This document shows, in pieces, positions 11,013 through 22,728 of a stretch of DNA of 64,000 nt; within the stretch, counting starts at the first letter, position 1, and each line of letters opens with the position of its first letter. The DNA is from Meghimatium bilineatum (taxonomy: Eukaryota > Mollusca > Gastropoda > Stylommatophora > Philomycidae), in assembly GCA_034231615.1 (NCBI GenBank), contig CM067309.1, positions 43,520,181 to 43,584,180 on the forward strand, written 5' to 3'. The notes beneath the pieces are model-generated. The model was not told where the DNA came from and searched no databases. It saw only the letters and a program-made list of their open reading frames with translations. Both the position numbers and the translations under genes were made by a program.

Positions 11013-12772
11013 GATAGCTCGACAACAAGCATGTGATAGATTGGTTACAGTGACAGAAGGAGATATCTCGACAAAAAGCATGTGATAGATTGGTTACAGT
11101 GACAGAAGAAGGAGATACCTCCACAACAAGCATGTGATAGATTGGTTACAGTGACAGAAGGAGGTAACAACGATTAGTTACAGTGACAGAAGGAGGTAAC
11201 ACCGATTAGTTACAGTGACAGAAGGAGGTAACACCGATTAGTTACAGTGACAGAAGGAGGTAACACTGATTGGTTACAGTGACAGAATAAGGAGATACCT
11301 CCACAACAAGCATGTGATAGATTGGTTACAGTGACAGAAGAAGGAGATACCTCCACAACAAGCATGTTATAGATTGGTTACAGTGACAGAAGGAGGTAAC
11401 ACCAATTAGTTACAGTGTCAGAAGAAGGAGATACCTCCACAACAAGCATGTTATAGATTGGTTACAGTGACAGAAGGAGGTAACACCGATTAGTTACAGT
11501 GTCACAAGAAGGAGATACCTCCACAACAAGCATGTGATAGATTGGTTACAGTGACAGAAGAAGGAGACACTGATTGGTTACAGTGACAGAAGAAGGAGAT
11601 ACCTCCACAACAAGCATGTGATAGATTGGTTACAGTGACAGAAGAAGGAGACATTGATTGGTTACAGTGACAGAAGGAGGTAACACCGATTGGTTACAGT
11701 GACAGAATAAGGAGATACCTCCACAACAAGCATGTGATAGATTGGTTACAGTGACAGAAGGAGATACCTCCACAACAAGCATGTGATAGATTGGTTACAG
11801 TGACAGAAGAAGGAGACACTGATTGGTTACAGTGACAGAAGAAGGAGATACCTCCACAACAAGCATGTGATAGATTGGTTACAGTGACAGAAGAAGGAGA
11901 CATTGATTGGTTACAGTGACAGAAGAAGGAGACATTGATTGGTTACAGTGACAGAAGAAGGAGACATTGATTGGTTACAGTGACAGAAGAAGGAGACACT
12001 GATTGGTTACAGTGACAGAAGAAGGAGATACCTCCACAACAAGCATGTGATAGATTGGTTACAGTGACAGAAGAAGGAGACATTGATTGGTTACAGTGAC
12101 AGAAGAAGGAGATACCTCCACAACAAGCATGTGATAGATTGGTTACAGTGACAGAAGAAGGAGACACTGATTGGTTACAGTGACAGAAGGAGGTAACACC
12201 GATTGGTTACAGTGACAGAATAAGGAGATACCTCCACAACAAGCATGTGATAGATTGGTTACAGTGACAGAAGAAGGAGATACCTCCACAACAAGCATGT
12301 TATAGATTGGTTACAGTGACAGAAGGAGGTAACACCGATTAGTTACAGTGTCAGAAGAAGGAGATACCTCCACAACAAGCATGTTATAGATTGGTTACAG
12401 TGACAGAAGGAGGTAACGCCGATTAGTTACAGTGTCACAAGAAGGAGATACCTCCACAAAAAGCATGTGATAGATTGGTTACAGTGACAGAAGAAGGAGA
12501 CACTGATTGGTTACAGTGACAGAAGAAGGAGATACCTCCACAACAAGCATGTGATAGATTGGTTACAGTGACAGAAGAAGGAGACATTGATTGGTTACAG
12601 TGACAGAAGAAGGAGACACTGATTGGTTACAGTGACAGAAGAAGGAGATACCTCGACAACAAGCATGTTATAGATTGGTTACAGTGACAGAAGAAGGAGA
12701 CACTGATTGGCTACAGTGACAGAAGAAGGAGATACCTCGACAACAAGCATGTTATAGATTGGTTACAGTGAA
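11005..12772. repeat. Composite minisatellite, ~1.77 kb
   Basis: Long units (about 50 bp with GATACCTCCACAACAAGCAT GTGATAGA) and short units (about 26-30 bp with GGTAACACC or GACACTGA) are interspersed. Each ends in TTGGTTACAGTGACAGAAG. Blocks of mixed units are themselves repeated, for example 11270-11530 resembles 12190-12450. It abuts the right arm of the M1 element. Confidence 0.95.
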
Positions 12773-12949
12773 TGTCTATTTTTATCTGTTGCTACAATCT
12801 TGACAGGCTACTTTTTGACTATCTGTTGTTATTTTTAGATCTTCATTTTTAGCATTACCTTTTTTTTTAATTTTGAACCTTCAATCATTCATTCTGCATG
12901 GTCTGAAATTCCATATATAAAAAATATTGCTTTTGTTTTATATGATCCA

Positions 12950-13386
12950 CTCAATCAATCAATTAATCAAACAAGCCCTTAGGTCCCAAGTGTGTTTTAA
13001 AATTTTCAGGCACATAAACCAAGAATGTACAGGCATCTTGAAATTTTCTTTATGATCATTATTCTTGGATATGTTTTCAGTTTCATTTCATGTGATTTTC
13101 ATCACTGTTAAGTTCATCATGGTCTCTCTTCTCCATGTGTTCCTAGGTCTACAGTTTTGCTGTTTGTCCCTGCTTGTTCCATATCATTGATCCACTAACT
13201 ATATATTTTACTGGTATTATGAGCACATGCCCAACCCATCTTGATTGTCTTTCTTTGATCTGGGTGTCCACCAGAAAATGGCTTTTTCATCAACAGATCT
13301 CTTCATTTGCTCTTTACATTGGTTCTGTAATTCTCATTTATAATATTTCCAGTACCAATTTATTTCTGTTTTTGTGTTCATTATTG
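12950..13386 (-). pseudogene. LINE 3'-end fragment (family L-a), minus copy
   Basis: Inverted copy of 4983-5385. Shared blocks include TTGTGTTCAT at one edge, the central CATATCATTGATCCACTA region, and a (TCAA/ATCA)n tail at 12950-12975. Frame is broken by several stops. Confidence 0.75.
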
Positions 13387-13609
13387 TAACTAAAATTTTG
13401 GTTGGTTGGTTGGTAGCTGATCCAGCTATCCATGTGTTCATGTCTTTTGACTCAATGCCATTGTGTGATATAAACATGTGTTTTTGAGCTGTATTTTTTC
13501 CGTATAAGGTATTCCATTTATCTGTACCAAAAAAAAATATCTCTAATTTGTATATATTTAAGGCAAGACTATTATAATGGTAGGAGGAAGGTGCAGGAAT
13601 TATAATGCT

Positions 13610-13765
13610 ATCATGATATACATGAGAGATGAACATGATATGCATGAGAGATGAACATGATATACATGAGAGATGAACATGATATACATGTGAGATGAAC
13701 ATGATATACATGTGAGATGAACATGATATACATGAGAGATGAACATGATATGCATGTGAGATGAT
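13610..13765. repeat. 22-bp minisatellite, 7 copies
   Basis: Unit GAGAGATGAACATGATATAC AT, with GTGAG and ATGCAT variants. Confidence 0.93.
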
Positions 13766-13929
13766 TAAGTAGGTTGAATATAGTGTTGACTACTAAAGAA
13801 ATAGAAAATCAAATTAAAATGGTAGAAAACAGAGCTGTATCTATCAGGGATACTTCACCTCCAGTGTGCTGTTACTGTATTATATTGATGCTTAACTGCA
13901 ATACTTCCTAAAAGATATTCATAGAATCT

Positions 13930-14150
13930 CGTAACATTTTTTGTTCATCTGCACATCACTTGTTCTAGCACAGCAACAGTATAACTGTTTTTTGGTGCAT
14001 TTATCAGGTGTATGTTAAATATCTGATCCATCTTTCTTGTTAAGGTGCATGCATCAGGCATATGCTCAACATGTCTGATCCATCGTTCTTGGCTTTTATA
14101 AGTATAGGGTCTTATATCTATCTTCATCTTCTTCTGCACTTATTCTAAAA
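13930..14150 (-). pseudogene. Short LINE-like C-terminal remnant, internally duplicated
   Basis: The minus strand has RWIRHVEHMPDA followed by a second divergent copy (RKMDQIFNIHLINAP), i.e. a ~50-bp duplication. The RW.RHV pattern suggests the C-terminal region of a LINE ORF. Evidence is thin. Confidence 0.4.
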
Positions 14151-14429
14151 CCTCTATTGATTTGTGTGGTTTACTCCAGAAAATATGAAATGACTGTATC
14201 AGAGTTTACAGCTTGGCTTCACAGTGCAAAGTGGATAAACATTCATCGTATAAGCATCTAGATAGGAAGGCCATCACAGGTTGGGGAAGCCTACACAAAT
14301 TAAAGTCATGTCGAAATCAGATGTACTGGGTCAGAAAGTGTAAAATAATGCAGTTCTGCGGTGAAACTGGCAGCACAACGTACTTCATGTTCCTTGACGA
14401 AAATTACACACACTTTCGCAATGATTATC

Positions 14430-14730
14430 ATTGAATGAACACAGAAGAAGACGAACAGCTCACTGAGATATCTATGCCTTTCGGCCTGATACTTTCAAAT
14501 GGCTTTTTAAGTCCCTTTTATCCTTTCTGAATGAGACATGCAACTCCACAACTAAAATCTCCTCAACTTTCTGAATGAGACAGACAACTCCACATCTAAA
14601 TCTCCTCAACTTTCTGAATGAAATAGACAACTCTTATATCTAAAATCTCCTCAACTGCCTCTAATAACATGCATGAAAGATCACAACTTGTTATTTTTTT
14701 TTACTCGTCTTTCGGACCACAGCAACACAG
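14430..14730. mobile_element. M1-family partial copy with internal 45-bp triplication
   Basis: Contains GAACACAGAAGAAGA, CTTTCGGCCTGATAC and, at the far end, CGTCTTTCGGACCACAGCAACAC, all shared with other M1 copies. Between them a CTTTCTGAATGAGACA... unit of ~45 bp repeats three times (14526-14660). Confidence 0.6.
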
Positions 14731-15084
14731 AAGTGAGCTAGCTATGTAATTATTACACTGTTTTTACTATTACAGTGATCAAGACATTTTTCTCACTTAC
14801 TGTGTGTACATCTGAGGACAGCAGTTTCAAAACAGATTAAATATGAAATATTACAATAGACAGTGGATAAAAAAATAAGATTATGTTGAGATAATATTAT
14901 GCTGTTGGTACTGTTTACTATGACAACTGCAGGTTTCCTCTATTCTAAACATGGCATGATTTTGTGTGCACACATTATGACACTGTTTTTGTGCTTTAAA
15001 AAAATGGCATCATGGTGAAAGAAATGTGCATGTGACAACTAATTGTCAACAGTCTGTTCATTGTCATTAAAGCTTATTCTACAA

Positions 15085-15330
15085 CTAATACAGCCTAACC
15101 CTAATAATTTATACTCTAATCCTAACCCTAATAATTTATACTCTAATCTTAACCCTAATAATTTATACTCTAATCCTAACCCTAATAATTTATACTCTAA
15201 TCCTAACCCTAATAATTTATACTCTAATCTTAACCCTAATAATTTATACTCTAATCTTAACCCTAATAATTTATACTCTAATCTTAACCCTAATAATTTA
15301 TACTCTAATCTTAACCCTAATAGTTTTTTC
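15085..15330. repeat. 27-bp minisatellite with telomere-like core
   Basis: About nine units of CTAACCCTAATAATTTATAC plus TCTAATC. Each holds TAACCCTAA, matching the metazoan telomere repeat, embedded in AT-rich filler. ORFs through it (NPNNLYSNL repeats) are a by-product of the 27-bp period. Confidence 0.95.
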
Positions 15331-15639
15331 TACAACTAATACAATCTAATCTTAAACTTTAATAAAATACATATGAGAACACACCCCAAAAACAACCCCA
15401 CCCTTAAATACAGTCCACAAACCTAAATACCCACTAGAATTGACATCGATGATTTAACATCATCAGCCATGCACACCTACTTAAAAACTAATCATGTCAA
15501 TGCACCAAATAGCACACCAATAGACAGATGTCTGTACACTTTATAAAATGCCATTTATAAATTCAACTAATAATAACTAATTATAGTTTATCACTAAATT
15601 CATAATGATGTGTTATATTTAATCATTCATATATGTAAC

Positions 15640-15870
15640 CAGCTATATTTAATAACTTTCAGTTTCCATGATGTGTTTTCACATTTTTTATGAGTTTTCA
15701 GTTTCCATGATGATTTTTAATTGTTTCTAAGAAGAGTTTTCAAGGTTTCTATGATAATTTTTTTCATAATTTCTAATGAGTTGTCACAAATACATTTTAT
15801 AGTTTCTATTGTGAGATTTAATGTATTCTATGACAAGTTTTCACAATTTCTATGATGAGCTTTTATAACA
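15640..15870. repeat. Degenerate ~30-bp repeat
   Basis: Loose units around AGTTTTCA...TTTCTATGATGA, six or seven copies with indels. Confidence 0.7.
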
Positions 15871-15939
15871 AGTGACTTTTTATAGCTAAGATAAAAAGTT
15901 AGACTCTATACATATAATTCTATATCTGCTCGCAAACAT

Positions 15940-16110
15940 GTTATATTTATCTATTATCAATGGAAGCCACCAACTATAAGTTTCCAGACTTGCTATATTT
16001 ATCTCTCCATCAATGGAGGTTATCAACTCTGCATTCCAAACACTGTTATATTTATCAATATATCAATGGAGGTCACCAACTCTACATTTCAAACATATAT
16101 ATTTCTTCCT
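15940..16110. repeat. Degenerate ~50-bp repeat, 3-4 copies
   Basis: Units around TATATTTATC...ATCAATGGAGGTCACCAACT. Confidence 0.75.
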
Positions 16111-16249
16111 CTTTGTATAATTTAAGATTTCTAACAATAACTTTAATCAATGGAACAGTAAACTCTAGGCTCCCAAGATTGCCATATATTCTTCCTATTT
16201 TGTGTTATTTTTTAATGTCTCAAATAATTATTTTGATTTGAAGCAATAA

Positions 16250-16612
16250 GCTTAAAGATCAATGAAGTAGTAAACTCTAAGATTAATAGATCAATAAATG
16301 TAAACTCAAAGTTTAGTGAATCAGTAAACTCTAAAATTAATGACACTGTAAACTCTAATATCATTATATCAGTAATCTTTAACATTAATTTATCAGTAAA
16401 CTCTAAGATTAATGCATCAGTAAATTCTAAGATTAATGCATCAGTAAAGTCTAAGATTAATGAATCAGTAAACTCTAAAATTAATGAATCAGTAAACTCT
16501 AAGATTAATGAATCAGTAAACTCTAAAATTAATGAATCTATAAACTCTAAGATTAATGAATCAGTAAACTCTAAAATCAATGAAGCTGTAATCTCTAGGC
16601 TCCAAACATTGA
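16250..16612. repeat. 24-bp minisatellite, about 14 copies
   Basis: Unit ATTAATGAATCAGTAAACTC plus TAAG. The 24-bp period keeps a minus frame open (8-residue LILEFTDS repeats); not a gene. An (AT)n tract follows at 16658-16676. Confidence 0.93.
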
Positions 16613-16858
16613 TATACAATTCATCATCACATACTTCTTACACATGCATCTTATAAATATATATATATATATATAAAATGGTAACATGCTTGTCATAGTA
16701 ACTGATCCTAGTTTTTAAAAAATGACAAGAAAGCAAAAATAATCAGCATGCCAATCTTCTACTAATGAGATGAAAGATGAATCTAGGCTGTTGTTGTATG
16801 AAGAAATGTTTCAAGTCTTCATTTGATTATGTACTTGTAGTTGCAGTTGTTGGATTAC

Positions 16859-16954
16859 CAGAGTCCAGACTTTTTTTGACCTTTTGCTTTGTCATAGAAA
16901 AGTCTTCTTCAGAACTCTCGGAAGATTCTTGTTCACTGCTTTCACCGTAGCTGG
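16859..16954 (-). CDS. RPH3A: Rabphilin-like exon E: acidic Ser/Glu linker
   Basis: The exon is 96 nt, phase 1 at both ends, with acceptor TTGCATTTCAG (above 16954) and donor G|GTAATC (16858 downward). The frame set by exon D gives SYGESSEQESSESSEEDFSM then TKQKVKKSLDS. An acidic and Ser-rich stretch shortly after the Rab-binding domain is expected in this family. The sequence itself is low-complexity, so the assignment rests on splice sites and phase. Being symmetric in phase, it could be skipped without a frameshift. The donor is weaker than the others. Confidence 0.78.
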
Positions 16955-17004
16955 CTGAAATGCAAGGAAAAAAGTTTGTCAGAAACAAGATATGGATGAT
17001 TGTT

Positions 17005-17815
17005 TAGATGTCATAATGACTGACTACATTATTTCATTCACATCCGACTGACTGATTATGTCATCTCATTCACATAAGAGTGACTAACTGTATTATTTCA
17101 TTCACATAAGAGTGACTAACTGTATTATTTCATTCACATAAGAGTGACTAACTGTATTATTTCATTCACATAAGAGTGACTAACTGTATTATTTCATTCA
17201 CATAAGAGTGGCTAACTGTATTATTTCATTCACAACTGAGTGACTGACTATATTATCTCATTCACATGCGATTGACTGTGAGTGACTGATTATATTATCT
17301 CATTCACAACTGAGCGACTGATTATAGTATCTCATTCACATTTGAATGACTGACTATATTATCTCATTCACATTGGAGTGGTTGACTATATTATCTCATT
17401 CACATCAAAACGACTGACTATATTATCTCATTCATATATGAGTGACTGACTATATTACTAAATTCACAACTGAGTGACTGAATATATAATCTCATTCACA
17501 TCAGAGTGACTGAATATATTATATCATTCACATTACAATGACTGACTATATTATCTAATTCACATATGAGAGACTGATTACATTATCTCATTTGCATCAG
17601 AGTGATGGGTTACATTACCTAATTCACACCAGAATGACTTACTATATTATCTCATTCACATTTGAGTGACTGCGAGTGACTGACTATATTATATCATTCA
17701 CATCTGAGTGACTGACTATATTAGCTCTTTCACATCTGAGTGACTGAATATATTATATCATTCACATCAGAGCAGCTGACTATTATCTCACTGACATTTG
17801 AGAGACTGCAACTTC
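17005..17815. repeat. ~31-bp minisatellite upstream of exon E
   Basis: About 25 divergent units of ACTATATTATCTCATTCACA plus TCAGAGTGACTG. It begins about 50 bp upstream of the exon E acceptor in transcript sense. A sub-block near 17088-17215 has four nearly identical units, indicating a recent local expansion. Confidence 0.93.
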
Positions 17816-17999
17816 TGAATTTCCTATCTCTGACAAGCTGCTAGTTCAAGCACAGAACATTAGCTTCTTATGTGTGATAAGCTGCTAGTTTTTCCAAACT
17901 ATTGTACCAGTACGCCAATAAGACTCAAGATGGCTTTGGTTTCCATGGAAAAACACTATGGAAAAACAAAATCTGCAACTTAGTAAAGATCTCTCTCTC

Positions 18000-18545
18000 T
18001 TAATGTGACGTGTCCTTTACAGAATATTTTTCTAATTGACAAACTCTATAAACCTCTTGGTTTTGTGCAAGCTGCCTATGTTCTTCCAGTGTCATGTTCG
18101 GAAGGTCTTCGATGCCATGTGTCCATCCATCGTAGTCTTGGTCTGGCTCTTCTCTTTCCTGGAACTTTCCTCTCCATGATCAATCTTTCTAAATATGTGT
18201 GTCTCTTTATATGTCCGAAATATGTTAGCTTGTGTTTTTTGATAGTTTTGAGGAACCAGTTTTATTCTATGTTCAGATCTTTGCGGACATTTGCGTTGGT
18301 TCATCTTTCTGTCCATGATATTCTTAAGATCTTTCTGTAACATTTCATTTTTAATGTCAATAATTTCTTTTCCATTGCAGTTGTCATTGCTGATGTCTTA
18401 CAACCGTATGTTACCACTGGAAAAATATAGCTTCTTAATAATTCTAATTTTGTTTTTCTGTCTGTTCCTTGCCATAGATTTTTCATCTGTGATGTTTTTT
18501 GTAGCGCCATCGCTAATCTATTTTTTTTTATCTCTGCCAAGCACA
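18000..18545 (-). pseudogene. LINE C-terminal fragment (family L-c)
   Basis: The minus strand reads IFPVVTYGCKTSAMTTAMEK then LKMKCYRKILRISWTER, followed past stops by YFGHIKRHTYLERLIMERKV. This is the conserved post-RT region of a non-LTR ORF. The same family is at 32185-33310 (KCYRKILRISWKDK, FGHIKRHNCLERQIMEGRV) and 58978-61330. Confidence 0.85.
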
Positions 18546-18960
18546 ATCTCAATCAAGATCAATCTTTACAAATCACTTGCACCATCTATTCTTGTGTGTG
18601 TGGATGTGAGAACTGGACTCTCGCTGCAGATACATGAAGAAGGTTGTAGGTTTATGAATACAACTGCTCCAGGCGTGTGTTACAAATTTTCTTTAGAGAG
18701 CATGAAACAAATGTATGTGTCAGAGGCAAAATCACTGAAATTGCAGGTCAACAGCAACTACAAGAAACTACAAAACCAACTGTAGTCAGTGGTGAAATTC
18801 TGCATACTTGCGTGATTTGGCTAAATAACGAGATACAATTTGCTTTCAAGGATTGTCCTGCAGGGAACAAGTGAGGGTAGACGAACAAGAGGTGACTAAT
18901 GAAAAATATGACTGGATAACATCCAGAAATTGTGATTGTGTGATTTGTGCACACTTGTCA
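18545..18960 (+). pseudogene. LINE C-terminal fragment (family L-d), plus strand
   Basis: Reads SIKINLYKSLAPSIL, then through frame breaks IFFREHETNVCVRGKI. These match KIKLYRSLVLSVVLYGCES and ISYREHKTNVYVRNKV of the better copy at 48745-49790. It meets the opposite-strand L-c fragment almost back to back at ~18545, so two independent truncated insertions are juxtaposed. Confidence 0.75.
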
Positions 18961-19384
18961 ATATGATAAAAGGTTGTGTTTTTTGGTCAAATTTTGGTGC
19001 TGTTTTCAAGCTAATAATGCATGCATTTTGTCACAAGATTTCTAGATGGGGGAGGGGGACTAATGTTTCAACAGGAAAACACTTCAGGAGATAAGAGTTA
19101 AAAATGTTCAGGTGAGTGGGTGGTTATATTACTCAATCAACATTCTTCTTCATGAGAATTTGCTTATTTAGAAACCAACCATTTGTATATACAAGAATCC
19201 CATGTGTTGAGTAATTAAATCCTGCATATACACACACACATTTTCTGTGCAACATTCCCTAGTCAGATGATGTTTCTTTTATTATGGAACAATGAACATG
19301 CTACAACAAATGGAGATCATAGCAAATCCATCTAACTATTTATTGCCTTTTCTCAGATTTAGAAAAATTCTCATTATAATCTGA

Positions 19385-19645
19385 CAGTTTTATCACTACC
19401 TGACAGGTATGTTGATAATCTGACAGTTGTAACCTTACCTGACAGGTATGTTGCTATATGAAAGTTGTATCACTACGTGACAGGTATGTTGATAATCTGA
19501 GAGTCGTATCACTACCTGACAGGTATGTTGATAATATGGGAGTTGTATCACTACCTAACAGGTATATTAATAATCTGAGAGTTGTATCACTACATGACAG
19601 GTGATAACCTGAGAGTTGTATTACCCACTACCTGACAGGTATGAC
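19385..19645. repeat. ~38-bp minisatellite beside exon D donor
   Basis: About seven units of TATCACTACCTGACAGGTAT plus GTTGATAATCTGAGAGTTG. It begins about 20 nt past the exon D donor in transcript sense. On the minus strand every unit contains TGTCAGGTAGTG, a donor-like CAG|GTAGTG. Confidence 0.93.
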
Positions 19646-19665
19646 TGAAAACCAGAATTACTCAC

Positions 19666-19873
19666 AAGATACACCTGTGCTAGCACTGCCCCTTGCTTTG
19701 TGCCAGGTATAAGAGTCTCTGGGTGATCCTGCTGTAGCAGCTGGTCGACCTTTGACTGATCCTCTAGGTGAAGGACGCATACGGACAGGGTATTTTCCTC
19801 CCTCTGTTTTTTTCTCTGGAAGAACATATTTGGGAATGCCCTTGAAGAACCAGGCTCCTGATCTTTTCCATAC
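19666..19873 (-). CDS. RPH3A: Rabphilin-like exon D: SGAWFFKG Rab-contact motif and start of linker
   Basis: The acceptor ATTGCAAG lies just above 19873 and the exon starts in phase 0, directly continuing exon C. It reads VWKRSGAWFFKGIPKYVLPE and on into a basic, Pro/Gly/Ser linker that includes SYTWHKARGSAST. SGAWFFKG is the second Rab-binding element of rabphilin and Noc2, and YTW followed by a Ser-rich tract is also found in Noc2. The donor is probably TCTT|GTGAGT at 19665. An alternative G|GTGTAT donor about 10 nt earlier leaves the same phase. A 39-bp-type minisatellite starts about 20 nt past the donor. Confidence 0.93.
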
Positions 19874-20049
19874 CTTGCAATGAGAATTGAAAGAGAAGTG
19901 GCAATCAGTTATGAGAAGAAACTTCACAGATAGGTCTATGTTACTCTAGCATGATAAACAAATGGATGAGCTCAGTGTTAGTTGGGTCATCCAAAGTTCA
20001 TCAACTGGGAATATTTAAAAAAGATCATCAATGACTCCTAGGCAAACAA

Positions 20050-20330
20050 ATCTTATTCTTCTTCATTGTTAATTCTCAAACTCCCGTTAGATCTCTCTTG
20101 TAGCAGGACAAAGGTCCTACTAGATTTTCAACAGGATGCAGTCCATAGAAAGGAAATACGTTGTGTCACGGTTTTCTTTGTGCAAATAGCACAACACATC
20201 CATCTTCGGTAGCAACCAAAACTAAGAAAATCTAGATCTTCTGGAAAAGTAAAGGCAGCGGGTGTGATGCCGAGCACATCATCCATAGGTAAAAAACTAA
20301 AATGAAACTGAGCAAACTCGCTTAAGGGAG
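20050..20330. mobile_element. M1-family partial copy
   Basis: Contains TTCTTCATTGTTAATTCTCA, AACTCCCGTTAGATC, ACGTTGTGTCACGG and TCTTCTGGAAAAGTAAAGGC...CACATCATCC. The last block is shared with the copy near 40160-40225. Confidence 0.6.
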
Positions 20331-20454
20331 GGAGTATGATGAGAAATTACCCCTCCTAGGACATCAGAACATTGTTGATATTTGACGTATTCTGTCCAGA
20401 AGTCTTCCTTATGAATGTCCTGAAATCCCTGTGATCTCTGGCATGTTGTCCAGC

Positions 20455-21375
20455 CTCCTAAAGCAACATGACAAGTTGTCCCGTCTCCTATAGTAAGATG
20501 ACAAGTTGTCCTGTCTCTTCTAGTAACATATGCACGCATTCCTGAATATCTCCATAATCTCTGGTAAGTTGTCCCGCTTTCTCTAGCAACATGGCATGTT
20601 GACCCGCTGTCTATCAAAACATAGCAAGTTGTTCCGCCTACTCTAGCAACATGGCAAGTTGTTCCGCCTCCTCTAGCTACATGGCAAGTTGTCCCGCCTT
20701 CTTTAGCAACATGGAAAGTTGTTCCGCCTTCTCTAGCAACATGGCAAATTGTCCCACCTTCTCTAGCAACATGGTAAGCTGTCCCACATTCTCTAGCAAC
20801 ATGACAAGTTGTTCCACCTTCTCTAGCAACATGGCAAGCTGTTCCGCCTTCTCTAGTAACATGACAAGTTGTCCCATCTCCTCTAGTAACTTGACAAGTT
20901 GTCCTGTCTCCTCTAGTAACATGACAAGTTGTCCCGTCTCCTCTAGTAACATGGCAAGTTGTCCCATCTCCTCTAGTAACATGACAAGTTGTCCCGTCTC
21001 CTCTAGCAACATGACAAGTTGTCCTATCTCCTCTAGTAACATGACAAGTTGTCCCATCTCCTCTAGTAACATATGCACGCATTTCTGAATATCTCCATGA
21101 TCTCTGGCAAGTTGTCCCGCTTTCTCTAGCAACATGGCAAGTTGACCCGCCTTCTATCAAAACATAGCAAGTTGTTCCGCCTTCTCTAGCAACATGGCAA
21201 GTTGTCCCGCCTTCTTTAGCAACATGGCAAGTTGTCTCACCTTCTCTAGCAACATGGTAAGTTGTCTCGCCATTTCTAGCAACATGGCAAGTTGTTCCGC
21301 CTCCTCTAGCAACATGGCAAGTTGTCCCGCCTCCTCTAACAACATGGCAAGTTGTCCCGCCTCCTCTAGCAAGTT
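20455..21375. repeat. 30-bp minisatellite, about 30 copies, with higher-order duplication
   Basis: Unit GTAACATGGCAAGTTGTCCC plus GCCTCCTCTA. A landmark variant (ACATATGCACGCATT followed by a truncated unit) occurs at about 20527 and 21071, so a block of about 544 bp was duplicated. Because 30 bp is ten codons, long repetitive frames run on both strands; these lack any start context or domain and are not genes. Confidence 0.95.
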
Positions 21376-21439
21376 ACATGGGCATTTATTCATGAATATC
21401 ACATGTCCAGCGACATTATATTTAGTATTAAGAATCAAG

Positions 21440-22260
21440 CTAAAACGAAGGTAACTGCCCCCCACCCTTGATAGTTTTCTAAAACAAGGATAACGGTTTC
21501 CCTAGATAATTTTCCAAAAAACGAGACTACTGCCTTCCTTGATAGTTTTCCACACAAAAAACGAGAGTACTGCCTCCCTTGATAGTTTAAAAAAAACCCA
21601 CAAAAAAGACACCAGTGTAACAGCTTCCCTTGATAGCTTTTTAAAATGAAGGTAACTGCATCCCTTGATAATTCCCCCCCCCCAAAAAAAAAAACAACCC
21701 CAGAGTACTGCCTTCCTTGATAGTTTCTAAAACGAGAATAACTGCCTCCCTTGATAGTTTTCCCCCAAAAACGAGAGTACTGCCTCTCTTGAGTTTAAAA
21801 AAAAAACCCAGGGTAACTGCCTTCCTTGATAGTCCCCCCCCCCCCAAAAAAAAAACAACAAAAAAACAACAACAACACAGAGGGTAACTGTCTGCCTTGA
21901 TAGTTTTCTAAAACGATGGTAACTGCCTCCCTTGATAGTTTTCAAAAACGAGGATAACTGCCTCCCATGTACGTTTTCCAAAAAAACGAGGGTAACTGCC
22001 TCCATGTATGTTTTCTAAAACGAGGATAACTGCCACCATTGATAGTTTTTTAAAACGAGGATAACTGCCTCCCTTGATAGTTTTCTAAAACGAGGATAAC
22101 TGCCTCCCTTGATAGTTTTCAAAAACGAGGATAACTGCGTCCTATGTACGTTTTCCACAAAAAAAACCACGAGGGTAACTGCCTCCCTTGATAGTTTCAA
22201 CAAACAAAAAACAAACAAAAATTAAACAAGGGTAACTTCCTCCCTTGATAGTTTTCCCCA
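21440..22260. repeat. ~36-bp minisatellite rich in homopolymers
   Basis: Units of ACTGCCTCCCTTGATAGTTT plus TCTAAAACGAGGATA, with many A and C runs (for example about 21667-21700 and 21833-21860) between units. Confidence 0.93.
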
Positions 22261-22449
22261 AATTTTTTTTCCAAAAACTGCCCCTCCAAAACTAGAAAAT
22301 GACCTTTCTTTTGAAAGATGACACCCCCTCCCTTTGCCGACGCCATAGCTGTGCAGCTGAGTTATGAAACAGTACCATAGCACACGGTTTTCCCATAAGT
22401 GCTCCGATTCCCAATAAGCGACAGAAACCGCATACCTACAGGCAATTTC

Positions 22450-22728
22450 TCAATAGTAATATCACATTCTTCGACCCTACAAGTGCCTAATATCACCATT
22501 CTTCGACCATACAAGTGCCTACTATCATCATTCTTCGACCCTACAAGTGCCTAATATCACCATTCTTCGACCCTACAAGTGCCTAATATCACCATTCTTC
22601 GACCCTACAAGTGCCTAATATCACCATTCTTCGACCCTACAAGTGCCTAATATCACCATTCTTCGACCCTACAAGTGCCTAATATCACCATTCTTCGACC
22701 CTACAAGTGCCTAATATCATCATTCTTC
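22450..22728. repeat. 32-bp minisatellite, left half split by the LINE
   Basis: About eight and a half units of ATTCTTCGACCCTACAAGTG plus CCTAATATCACC. It stops abruptly at CATTCTTC (22728) where the retrotransposon starts. The same array resumes at 26817. Confidence 0.97.

Noticed and set aside
11005..12772. Possible CRISPR-like repeat-spacer array
   Set aside because: Spacers are not unique and units share most of their length. It is a composite minisatellite in a eukaryotic intron.
20297..21160. A 287-codon minus frame with HVTRGDGTTC-type repeats, and frames on the other strand
   Set aside because: The 30-bp unit length keeps frames open on both strands. The protein would be a pure ten-residue repeat with no other features.
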